Below, piece by piece: positions 35,441 through 45,934 of a DNA stretch of 64,000 bases. The first letter of the stretch is position 1. Each line of letters starts with the position of its first letter. Made by a program: the position numbers and the translations under genes. The stretch comes from Isoetes taiwanensis. Lineage: Eukaryota; Streptophyta; Lycopodiopsida; Isoetales; Isoetaceae. Location: NCBI GenBank assembly GCA_021234155.1, contig JAJEKV010000059.1, positions 3,718,571 to 3,782,570 on the forward strand, given 5' to 3'. The notes under the pieces are model-generated. The model had not been told where the DNA came from and searched no databases. It saw only the letters and a program-made list of their open reading frames with translations.

Positions 35441-36942
35441 CAATTATTATCACCATATTGCAGGCGAGCTTGTTTCAGCTCAGTGCCTCTAAGAAACCCA
35501 TCCGGACGTGCTCCTTTGTTAACTGATGCTTCACCAGGAGTACTAGAGACAATGGAATCTGATAGATCAACTATATTATTTTCAGTCCTGAAGCTAGCCT
35601 CATTACTATTTCTTGCTACCCTGGGTGGCAAGTAGGACAAGCAACCACCTTTTGAGCCATGAGTTGGAGCTGAAGGTGTGGCTTCAACTTTATTTTTCTG
35701 AAGCTTTTTATCCATAAAGGCCTTGTCCTTAATCATTAACTCACAGACCTCTACCAGTTTAGAGTTCCCAAAGATGCTTTGCAAGTCAACATCCGGGTAT
35801 GCAGCAAGCTTATTAGTGACTTTCACCATCATTTCCCTAACTTGCATATATGCCAGTTGCGCCATAATTGGTGTCTTCAGGTTTTGTTGTATGTAAAACA
35901 AGAAGGAGGCCATTCTTCCAGCTTGTGAATACCTTGGGTAAACTTCTTCCAAGTGATTGAACACATACCATAATGCTTGGTCAAACCACGTAATGGAATC
36001 ATTGCAGGCAGCTTTGCAATTGCATTTGAAATACGGACTAAAGCTCCTCCAAATTCTATGTAGATATGAATAATTTCTTTCCGTGTCCGGATAGCCCATG
36101 TGGGCTTTAACAAACATGGTAGTACCTGTATTATTCAAACATTTCTTGTCAAAAAGATTGGTGCTAAAAGGGAAGTGAAATTCCACTTTGTCAACCAGCT
36201 TAGTAAGGTTGTTGGCAGAATCTGTTATCATCATCATATCTTCAGCATTAATAGCCCCCATAATACACCAGGCCTTGACACTAATAGGGGCCAAAGTGCC
36301 GTAATTAAAGCTCCTCCAGAGCGCATGTTGGAATTCCTCGCCCAGCCATTCTATAGCCATCTCAGAGATTATCGGGAAACGAAGACAATTGTGTAAAGTA
36401 AGTCTTATCAGTCCTTCTGCAGTAGGTACTACCATAGTGGCTTCCTTCTCCTTTCTCATCACTTCCCGGTCTTCATTTGGTAGATATTTGGCAAAGCCCT
36501 GCGTAGGATTCAGCTCAATGATACTATTTTGTACATTTTGCACACAAGTTTCAGCTTCAAAGGTAACATCCTCATGCTTATGCACTTTCTCCAGGTATGT
36601 CACACCTAGCTTGAACTCCAGGGCTAGAACATCATCAATATCAGTCCTATCAGCCAGGATACCTTGGGTTTCCGCAAATACCTCCTCCATAATATTCATG
36701 CATTCAACGGGGTCCATGTTCTTCTGATCCATCTTATTGAAAATTTCAAACCAGGAGCTGAAGCCTAGATGGTTAATAGGTGAGAAATACCCTGCACTCA
36801 TGTTCCTATGCCTCCGAAGAATATCTTGGTGAATATCACTGTTGGAGATCATACACAAGACAGATTGTACAGCCATATTTGGAGCATCTCCTGCTTCTCC
36901 ATATCCCATATCCAGCAAATGTTTCAGCCAGACAGTTTTTTT
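35441..36942 (-). CDS. Large exon of unknown function upstream of the RT exons
   Basis: The minus strand is open for about 500 codons between an acceptor-like ATAATTACAG (36,943) and a consensus donor TTG|GTAAGT (35,440). The earliest in-frame ATG is at 36,909 (MGYGEAGDAPNMAVQSVLCM). The product is mostly helical-looking, with a CNCKAAC cysteine cluster after the middle (PYFKCNCKAACNDSITWFDQ) and a Ser/Thr/Lys-rich C-terminal part after DKAFMDKKLQKNK that looks disordered. I do not recognise a domain; it is not an RT, integrase, protease or capsid zinc knuckle by motif. Position and strand suggest it encodes the N-terminal part of the RT gene or a partner protein. A single open frame of this length in AT-rich DNA argues for selection or recent insertion. 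Confidence 0.6.
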
Positions 36943-37737
36943 CTGTAATTATACAAATCATTAGTGATAAATATCAATGCTATGAACATTGTACACCTCT
37001 TCAAAGCCTATATCCATAAGAGAATGAACTAGATCATATGCAGCATATAATATCCAAATCAAACCAAACCAACGGTAGATCAGATGATGTGTTTGCTAGA
37101 TATCTCTAGCAAGTGGAAGTCACAATTTCTTCTTCGATACGTTTTTACCTAGACAATAATCTATACTACGTAACCCAGTTACAATAACAACTATTGTTCA
37201 AGGTAAAGACATTCCCCAAATATCCACCCTGGATTTTACCCCAGGCCACATAGGGACAAATCCGATCTACCTATGGATCCAAGATATACTAACCATTTTT
37301 TCAAATATAGCTTTGAGTTTGTTTTACAAGACAAAATCTACTCATGTATTTTAAGGCATAGACTTGTATTTCCATATCAAATTTTCATGTTACATATACC
37401 ATCAATATTCAGCATAAAAATCATTTTATTTTCCTTATTATGCATCGTATACATTACCTATTCTTGTAACTTTTTACCCATTTCACAATATCAGCCTGTA
37501 TATATAATCAGATTTTGCAAAATACTTGTCTTTTACAAACAATGCATCTTTTGAGCAGCAACCTTTAGTGTTTATACAAACCTACAAATCATATTATTTG
37601 ATATGCCATTTGCTAGGCAGAACCTATGGAAAGATCTCACCCCTGTTATCTTCCAGATAATATTGGGGCAAATCATGTTCATCTTCACAGCAACCAGCAA
37701 AAAGAACCAATACCAGAGGAGGAGTAGTCTTGGTTAC

Positions 37738-37801
37738 CTGCACCCAAGCACTACCAATGTTAGCAAAAATCATGGTAACAAGGTAAGGGATGTCAGGTAA
37801 G
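37738..37801 (-). CDS. Small exon candidate (64 nt), unknown product
   Basis: On the minus strand a TCTTACAG acceptor is followed by 64 nt ending in GTGCAG, then a GTAACC donor. Read in the phase that leaves one leading base, it encodes LPDIPYLVTMIFANIGSAWV plus Q, hydrophobic like a membrane-segment exon. A1 holds the same text at 16,051-16,115 with a damaged acceptor, and block D holds a diverged homologue at 40,620-40,681 (LPVTPLLVTINMLML). Conservation of both junctions in A' and D supports a real exon; the gene is unknown. Confidence 0.45.
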
Positions 37802-38934
37802 CTGTAAGACTACACGGCTTATCGCCCTTCACCCATTGGTTACATTCTGCTACTTAATTTCAGATCAGAGCAGTTAAATCATAACCAATTTTGCAGGTCA
37901 AAAACCATGATATTATACCAACTCATATGCTGCTTACCACAGCAGCGATCTAGCCCAAATGGATTACAAAGTAATTCCACTAATATAGCTAAGCCATTAT
38001 GCTAAGTTATCCTGATGCACTGATCCTGAGCACATCTACACCATAGATAAGCATATACATTGCCTACAATACCGTTTTATCTGCATAAGTACTTCATATT
38101 TATTATGCCAACAACAACCACGTACCATAACCTATTTAAACTATTAGAACCCCTGCACCAGCTAAAAAACAGCCATCTATATTATGTGAGCTGCTATCAG
38201 GACCTATCCATTTTATGGACATTAAGACTATATCTAAGTCTGTCTATGAGCCACCTATATAGGCTCCACGTTTATGATATGCTAATGAAGTGCAAAAGCA
38301 TGAATCGTGTCCAGGCATAAAACCCATGTCAATCACATATCAATCTTAGCACAAAATGTCAGTAAACCCTGAATAGCAGGCTTAACTATGATCATCTACA
38401 CTAAGATCAAAGCATTTTAACCATAAAACCCTAAAATCATAAAATCCAGCACCATACACATAGGCTTATTGCATCTGTTACCAGAACAACCACATCGCCA
38501 CAAATGGTTACAAGCATAGAGAATCTGTTGTCATATATCAGATAGAGAAAATATTTACGGATAAAGTCCTAGTGTATTAACTTAAGCAAAGACTTGTGTC
38601 TACAAAGCATAGGCAACATCGTGTATCAGAAGTAATAAGACATACGAACTCTGTACCATCATGCCTGCATATCAGCTATCTTTAGAAGACCCATGTTAAA
38701 CAAAAGGCAACTATCTGTTAAGACCCTTTACTCACATCCAATCCCAACTTATACCTTTTCAGTTCCACAAATATAGCTTTTACGGTTTACCCATCTTATT
38801 ATAGTTTATCCATCTGTGAGCTCTCCATATTCAGCAGTATCTTTTCTTAATCTGTATGTCCTATAAGCGAACTATTCCTTCTTATTTTTAAATCGAAAAT
38901 AAGTTCTTAAAACATGATTTATACCTGAGTATTT

Positions 38935-39251
38935 GCGCTCCCAGACCCTGCAGGATTGCCGCTTGAATGGGTCGGAATTCTTGAGCCATAGTTGTTTTTA
39001 CCAAACTTTCTCGGTGGTAAATTGCCAGCATGAAAAGCTTTGCTCTTCTTTCCAGGCTTACGTTCGTAAACACCTTTAGGCATATCTTCAGAGCTCCTGC
39101 TCACCCTTGCACCAACGGACAGTAGCAGTATCAGAACAAGCCTTTCCGGACTGAAGCAGTGGTATTTTGTTTGCCGCTCATTCACCAGTATATCTGAAAT
39201 ATTACTAAGGCAAAGCCCATTCCCGCTCATGGAATCCATCATAATTAGCAA
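38935..39251 (-). CDS. Possible first or early exon (MDSMSGNG...), unknown product
   Basis: The minus-strand frame opens MLIMMDSMSGNGLCLSNISD and stays open for about 105 codons to AATACTCAG followed by a GTATAA donor. The second half is basic and glycine/serine-rich (KGVYERKPGKKSKAFH, then FGKNNYGSRIPTHSSGNP). Its copy in A1 (17,240-17,565) is frameshifted. It lies upstream of the RT exons on the same strand and may be their 5' exon, but no frame continuity is shown. No family recognised. Confidence 0.45.
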
Positions 39252-39944
39252 AATCCCAGTCTATTGAATACCTTCGGCTACCATTGGACTTCGTCCGCCC
39301 ACATCCATAACTCTTAGGGCTTAACTGAGCCTATTTGCTACACGAACCTCAAAATGCATGAAAATTAAATAATAATTTCAGAAAATAACCATTACGTACA
39401 AATAGCCATTATAGATTTCTGATACCATCAAAATGCTTCACGAACATCGAAATTCCGGAATATTTACTTTTATTTTTCTTGGAAAATTCAGCAAGTTATA
39501 ACCTTTAAGTATATGTTGATACTATAAGTATCAACTACCAAAACCATAAGAACAACCATTACATCTGTATATGCTCCCATTCTTTATAAGAAATAAAACC
39601 ATATAATCTCAAACTTAGGCCTAAGCCTTTCAGAATGTCCAAAACCCCAACATATTTTGGCCAGTAACTGCAAAAACCAGGTAGCATTGTACTCACCATG
39701 CAGCTCCATGAGCATAATTCCTACCAGCCTTCAATAGCCAGTTAACCTTCAATCTTCATGTGTAGTGGACGATAATTATAATATTATTCGGGGAGTGCAT
39801 CTAGAGCCATATATTTACCCCTCATATTTCCAATTCACTAGGATTTGCAGCACCATTCAGAGGGCATATATGTAGACCACTATATAATTGAATGAACCTT
39901 ATTTCAATCTTACCTATTAGCCAACCATATAAGCAAGAAGAAGC

Positions 39945-40052
39945 CTCTTCTTCTTCTTCTTCTTCTTCTTCTTCTTCTTCTTCTTCTTCTTCTTCTTCTT
40001 CTTCTTCTTCTTCTTCTTCTTCTTCTTCTTCTTCTTCTTCTTCTTCTTCTTC
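39945..40052. repeat. (TTC)n microsatellite, about 34 units
   Basis: A pure TTC run lies between AAGAAGCC and GGATTATCTTCACCAAGATTACTTTCC, the diverged opening words of block D. The poly-Ser and poly-Arg frames across it are artefacts. Confidence 0.97.
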
Positions 40053-42684
40053 GGATTATCTTCACCAAGATTACTTTCCACAATATGAAAAACAAGTTTT
40101 ACATATATGGATTTGGTTCAAGGCGAAAATGACTGACACGACATATCCACCCTGGGTTTTACGCCAGGCCACAACCACACTGACTGTAGTATTCAAATAT
40201 TCAGCAATAACATATTCATAGCAAAGTATTCAAGAAAACATATACTATCACAATGAATAAAGAAGAGAATGCAAGAGTCAAATGTAATCAGATTTCAATT
40301 AAAATCAAATATTTTCTAATTCATAATGTAAAAATATAGAAGACATAGTGTACAAGTCAAATATAATATGATACTAGTGTTAAAATCAAATCTTCCTTCG
40401 GATCATCAGATAATTTCAGATTATTCTTAGTCAATCCACAAAACAAACACTATGCACATGATTTACAATCGAAAATTCAGAATTTCAGAATTTGTATTCC
40501 TTCATAACCACCAGAAAGGTCTCACCAGATAATCTTGTACCATAATTAGCAATCCTCGTAAGACTGCTATGTACATCCCAGCATATGACAAAACATCTAG
40601 GAGATGTAGTCTTGGTTACCTGCACCCAAACAGACCAACATTAGCATATTAATGGTAACGAGGAGAGGGGTGACAGGTAAGCTATAAAACTACATGGCTC
40701 ATCGCCCTTCACCTAAAGTTTAGTCATATTCAAAGTAGAATATCAAACTTTTCTTACTGAATTCTTATATTCTAATCAAGACAGAATATAAGCTAAAAGA
40801 ATGCTGCCTAAGTAAGCATCCTCACAAGTACTGCATTTCAGCAAATTATGATACAACATATAATATTCAAGTCACTAAATATGACTAAGTCCGGTTTAAA
40901 GCCAGAATATTTAACACATGAGGTGCTTTTTGCAGCTGCCTTGCCTGTGTCAATGCCTTAACCATCAATTCAATGCCAAGAACCAAATAATAGAACTACT
41001 ATAACTATTCCAAATGGATGGATGTTATATTTTCACATAAAATCAGCATTTGAATATGGGAATGGAAGCACCATTACACTATTAGCTCTATTTTGTATCT
41101 CATAAGCACATTCAAAGCGGTCAATCAATCAATCTGCACTATAAAAACCCTGTGCAAAGCCATCATATTATGCAGAGAAATGTGCAGCATTATTAAAACA
41201 AAAGCAAGGCGCAAGCACCTACAGCAACCTGAAACCTCATATTAGGAAAGCCTTATAAAAACTTGCAACATCTAAGAACATGAATAAGCACCTAGATCTA
41301 GCTGTTAACTTATAACCTGCCAAAGCAAATGCTAAGATAGAGCGCAACAATGCACTATATACCAAGGCCTAAGACCTAAATCTTCCCCCAAGTAATATTT
41401 TCAATATATAATCGTTCACGGTTCATAGGCATCTGCCCAGAATGTCAAATCATATGCATCTACATTCATCTGCTAAAATGACAAAATGAGCCATAAAAAC
41501 CTGAGTAAGTTGCTCCCGCAATAAAACTTGTTGCTTGTTGTACGCTCTATTGGCACTATTTGTTGTACGTTCCATTGGTACTTCACTGCTACAGTTTGTG
41601 TAGCTATTTAGGCATCACTATAATATATGATGATCGGAACACAGCCTAAAGCAAGAAACAAAATTTTCAAGTAAATATAAATATGCTTGCCTGACTCTGA
41701 ACCACAGTAGCTACCAGCAGATATTCGAAATGGATCATGACATCTACTTCTGGCTGCAGCATAGCATTCAGGCTTCTTAAAACAACAGCGACTTGCCTCT
41801 AAGCACAAGTCGGCTACCTCCAAATAAGATAGGAATGTCTTTTTTTTATGAAACAGATTCGAATCAAGCTTTGTGGCAACTATCATTGGCTCAATCCACT
41901 ATAAATGATCTGTGTACAGAGCAAAACGGCAAGAAATGGGCGCCTATATTGATATTCAGCTGAGAGCTCTCCAAATAAACCGGCTACAGGCTCTCTGTTT
42001 CGGCAAAGGGAGAATAACTCTCTGTTTCAGCAAAAGCCCTAAATGCAAAAACGAATTTAGGGTTTCAAACCACTATTCGAACCATAAAATCCATTTATGC
42101 AAAAATATCATAGTTCTCAAAAATGTAAAAATTTCCCCAAGTGTCTCAATGCAAAATTATTTTCAAAGTACCAATTTAAGTGTCGTAGCTCTTGAAGAGG
42201 AAAGAAGCCATATAGTCTACATGCTATATAAAGAACCAAGCTTTTTAAGAGCTCCATTAATTAAGCCATATGTGGTATTCTAGAGCATTCGTCCCATATT
42301 CTACTCACGATATAAAGTTTATAGAAAAGCATATTTGTTGCCCCAAAATAGTTTAGAAAAGGTACATGCAACCCATTTGTTTTGAAGGTTACAAGTGGCA
42401 CACATGCATGCCCCATGCAACCAAACAATTACTTTATGGAGAATATAATATATGCCCATTTTCTAACCATGTAAAACAAAAATTATATGGCCCACATTTG
42501 AACCAACTTGACCATGTTTCATGTTCATGCACTTATGTATGGTCCCAAGACATGTAACTAAAGTTGCTCACGAACCTTTATATATGCACTTAGAGCTAGA
42601 TGTTGCTTTAGACACTTAGAGCTCTATCAGGATCTAGATTTTATGAGCTCAAGCATTTTGCAATGCAGTTCCAAAAGTAATATT
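40053..42684. repeat. Block D, diverged member of the array
   Basis: Opening words parallel A' (ATCCACCCTGG-TTTTACCCAGGCCACA) and the GTCTTGGTTACCTGCACCCAA segment with its exon-like junctions recurs at 40,611-40,690, but most of the remaining text has diverged. It carries one further minus-strand exon candidate (41,701-41,886) and otherwise no supported gene. The plus-strand frame at 41,912-42,283 shows no recognisable domain. Confidence 0.6.
41701..41886 (-). CDS. Cys-rich first-exon candidate, unknown product
   Basis: The minus strand from an ATG at 41,886 is open for 62 codons to GAGTCAG followed by GCAAGC, a possible GC-type donor. The peptide is Cys-rich (ADLCLEASRCCFKKPECYAA, then RSRCHDPFRISAG), with an in-frame stop shortly before the ATG. 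I recognise no family. It could be the 5' exon of the gene running leftward through block D. Confidence 0.35.
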
Positions 42685-42878
42685 TCCTTCTCCTTCTTCT
42701 TCTTCTTCTTCTTCTTCTTCTTCTTCTTCTTCTTCTTCTTCTTCTTCTTCTTCTTCTTCTTCTTCTTCTTCTTCTTCTTCTTCTTCTTCTTCTTCTTCTT
42801 CTTCTTCTTCTTCTTCTTTCTTCTTCTTCTTCTTCTTCTTCTTCTTCTTCTTCTTCTTCTTCTTCTTCTTCTTCTTCC
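42685..42878. repeat. (TTC)n microsatellite, about 60 units
   Basis: Nearly pure TTC for 190 bp with one interruption near 42,817. It is the longest such tract here and the right boundary of the block array. It runs directly into GAAGAAGAGGGGCGTCG text. The overlapping poly-Lys, poly-Glu, poly-Arg, poly-Phe and poly-Leu frames are not genes. Confidence 0.97.
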
Positions 42879-43295
42879 TCCTCTCCTCTTCTTTTTTTCC
42901 ATGGAAGAAGAGGGGCGTCGTTTGAAAGGCGAGGCCCATTCTTCCTCTATTTTTATTACAAGAAGGGGCGTCGTTGAAAGGCGAGGCCCCTTCTTTTATA
43001 TTCTTCTTTTTTTTTTTTTTTTACATGTCAATATATAGTTCTTTTTAATTAACAATGTAAATAGTTTTAATGTCAATGATCTTTTCAACGTGAATGGTCT
43101 TTTTGTTTTTTTTTTTTTTAATTTCTTTATTTATGTAAGTTTTCTAATTATTGAATGCCTTTATTTTTTGCATGTACACTAATAACAAAATGCGTCGCTC
43201 TTGAAATCGATTTTTATGTTCGAACACTCGAAGACATTCTAGGTAAGAATTTGAGTTTGAGTAGGAGAATAAAATTTTAATGTTTTATTTAGGTT

Positions 43296-43670
43296 AAAAA
43301 ACTTGGGAGACTTGGACAAGGGCATGGTCGGCTCCGCCTTGAGTGGAAGACTAGGTGTTCGGGTCCAAGCTCACCGGTTTACTCTTGTAATTTTATTGAT
43401 TAATGTATTTAGTTTAGAAAAATTGGGGAGACTTGGACAGGGGCATGGTCGGCTCCGCCTTGAGTGGAGAAGACTAGGTGTTCGGGTCCAAGCTCACCGT
43501 TACTCTTGTAATTTTATTGATTAATGTATTTAGTTTAGAAAAAATTGGGGAGACTTGGACAAGGGCATGGTCGGCTCCGCCTTGAGTGGGAGAAGACTAG
43601 GTGTTCCGGTCCAAGCTCACCTCTCTCTTGTTTATTTTTTATTAATATATCAATAAATAGAAATCTTTCT
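43296..43670. repeat. Three tandem copies of a ~122-bp unit
   Basis: GGGAGACTTGGACA(A/G)GGGCATGG recurs at about 43,305, 43,427 and 43,549. Each unit continues TCGGCTCCGCCTTGAGTGG, AGACTAGGTGTTCGGGTCCAA and GCTCACC, and the first two end TTTTATTGATTAATGTATTTAG. The GTGTTCGGGTCC part resembles a tRNA-type B box, but no A box at the right spacing is convincing. A weak relative (GTTCGGGTTTAGCTCACC) lies near 45,810. Confidence 0.85.
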
Positions 43671-44152
43671 GAGGATTGGACAAGGGCGGGGTTTTGAAAA
43701 AAAAATTGCATTATTGATTTTAGGGTTTCTAGTTAAGAATGTTGTTTTTAAAGATGTTAGGCATGTCAAAGAAACAACGATGTGGAGTGGTTAAGAGCAA
43801 GAAAAAATTTAAGCAGTTGGTTTTAAAAAAAAATTAAAAAGGAAACTAACTCTTAAGAAAGTAGGTAAAGATTCATAATGAAGGTTTGAAAAAAGTCACA
43901 AAGCAAGATTAATGAATCTAAATTGGTTTGTAGGTATGGCCCCGATTTGTGAAGACACAAATGATTAGTGAGATTAGGACGCATGGTCATAAATGAGATA
44001 TGTGCTAACGAAAGTCCCGTAGGAGATGCAAACTGGTCAACGTGTCGACCATTTTGTCGGACATGTGAAAAGGAAGTGCCAATTTGAGTTAGCACAAAAT
44101 GGCCAGGTCAAGAAGAAATGTTGACTTCTCTCCTTGACACATGTAAATGTAA

Positions 44153-45244
44153 ATGATTGGAAACCCCATGGATGAACTGAAGACATGTTTGAAGCATTCA
44201 GGTCGCGGCTTAAAAGTCCCAATGCTTGGGGCTCGTGTCAAGGAATGGGTAGCTTCATGGAATTCATCAAAGAAGCGACGTTTGGATCACAAGAACATCA
44301 TTGCGGATCTCAATGCACGTCGGTTGGAGGTAATTAAAAATGCTTTGCATCAGGGGGAAGCTCTAGTGGAGGCGGGGCCTAGCAAGGCCCACTTTTCTTT
44401 GGAGAATCACATGAACACATCAATCTTTGTTGATCCCATGCGTAGAGGCCGTGGATGTGATCGCCTTATTGAGGAGAAACCAACACATCGCGACGTATCA
44501 AATCAAGATCAGCGGAACACAACACTTCCAAGATGATGAGCTATACGGTGGATGGGTTTTCAAGGGCAAAGATAAGGGGAGGAGCGTATGAGATGGCTCA
44601 AAGATACATACGCTTCAAGAGCCGCATCCTGCTTTGGCTACATCCATTGGACTTGCATATGAAGTTGCTAGCTCTAGTGGGGATACCATAGGGCCAATGG
44701 TGATTCTACCTTTCATGAATGGAGAGACACTTGCACACTTGTTTGACTATTTACCTAATAATAACTTGTCACGTTTTAGAAGATGGTCAAATGCAATTGC
44801 TAGGCCAAGAAGAACCAAGACAACACACATAAATTTGAACTTAGGAGCAAAATCACGAGTTGTATATCAAGTATGTTCGAGAGATAGCTCTTGCCCCCAG
44901 AAGGTGTCGTTGAGATCCACAAAGGCCACTTCACTCACACAAAGCTTAATTGCAAGAGAGTCAAATTACATTTTGATGATGAGTACAAAAATGTGTGGGT
45001 GGCCATTGGTGCTTGGGACAATGCAATTCATTTTTCGCCAAAGCGTCGTCCCTTGTTGAAGTGTCGGTACTTACTTTCGGATGGACAAGCAAAATATCCA
45101 TGGTTAGAGGAAACTGTGTTTGAGAAATCAAAGGATGATGATCGTGTATGGGGACACGAAATTCATGATGTCTATGCATTGGGATATATTTATGAGATGC
45201 TTACGGATTTCATGCAAGCTATCGAATTTAATGGAGTGGTTTAA
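44153..45244 (+). pseudogene. Unrecognised plus-strand gene fragment(s)
   Basis: A frame at 44,153-44,536 encodes a basic protein (GRGLKVPMLGARVKEWVASW, then NSSKKRRLDHKNIIADLNAR). After a break, 44,891-45,244 encodes soluble-looking sequence (HFDDEYKNVWVAIGAWDNAI, then EETVFEKSKDDDRVWGHEIH) with a stop at 45,242. Codon texture differs from the surrounding AT-rich DNA, suggesting real coding history. Neither part shows a transposase catalytic motif. Neighbouring short frames at 45,250-45,500 (RLDKLEEQKQE) may be its C-terminal coiled coil. It could be a transposon accessory ORF or a captured host gene. Confidence 0.4.
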
Positions 45245-45934
45245 TAATAACAACAATGCCCAATGGATTAATCCAATCCATATGTACCAACAGCGTCTTG
45301 ACAAGTTGGAGGAGCAAAAACAAGAATGATGTGCCTCACGTGAAGGCGTATTCTCATCACGACCCAAAGCTTCTGAAGTTGTTGAAGCCTTACAAAGTGT
45401 TGGAATATCTTCTACCATGGTTGTGAGACAAAGACGACACATGAAGTGCATGGATGCCTTGGAGATGTCAAAATTGTTGTTGTCACAACTCAAAGAATGA
45501 ATACAATGATGTATATCTTGCCATGTTTAAGAGTATTAAATTTTTTTCATTGTCTAATAACCAAATATATAAAGACACTTTTAATTATTCAAATCCCAAT
45601 GTTTTTGTAATGAACTTCCCATGTTGCTAACATTTGTTGCTTTCCTACTATGTTATTCATCGCACTCCATATAAATAACTTGCAAGTTTTGCACATGTCC
45701 AAACAACCATGGGATGCGACACGATGGCATATCTATTGTTCACAACTTTACTTCTCGTGGCTTGGTAGCCTTATTGTGACCCTAAACACGCAAAGGCGGC
45801 GAGAAGTTGGTCGTTCGGGTTTAGCTCACCGCCACCACCACCATTGTGTGGATTTGGTATGGATTTTTTCAAGGATAAAATGTAAGTTAACCATTTATTT
45901 TAACGTTCTAATGTTTTTAAATGTAAGCGTGTAA

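Larger units (their letters stand above)
37128..39750. repeat. Block A', near-identical copy of A1
   Basis: Begins in AAGTCACAATTTCTTCTTCGATACG, where TTC is only two units long, and matches A1 to about 39,750. It adjoins the RT-bearing interval at its left, corresponding on the minus strand to being upstream of it. Two minus-strand exon candidates inside are described separately. Long plus-strand frames shared with A1 (37,273-37,554 and 38,060-38,320) are AT-rich, lack domain similarity and are probably chance. Confidence 0.9.

Noticed and set aside
35441-36942. Endogenous viral nucleoprotein or capsid
   Set aside because: Length and helical look allow it, but I could see no diagnostic motif, and splice-like borders argue against it; left as unknown.
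39892-40221. Poly-Ser (plus) and poly-Arg (minus) frames
   Set aside because: Products of a pure (TTC)n microsatellite.
41896-41910. CACTATAAATG as the left CACTA end
   Set aside because: Differs from CACTACAAAA and lacks the subterminal repeats next to it.
42627-43038. Poly-Lys, poly-Glu, poly-Arg, poly-Phe and poly-Leu frames
   Set aside because: All are readings of one (TTC)n tract in different frames.
43296-43670. CRISPR-like interpretation of regularly spaced repeats
   Set aside because: Units are contiguous tandem copies without unique spacers, and the context is eukaryotic.
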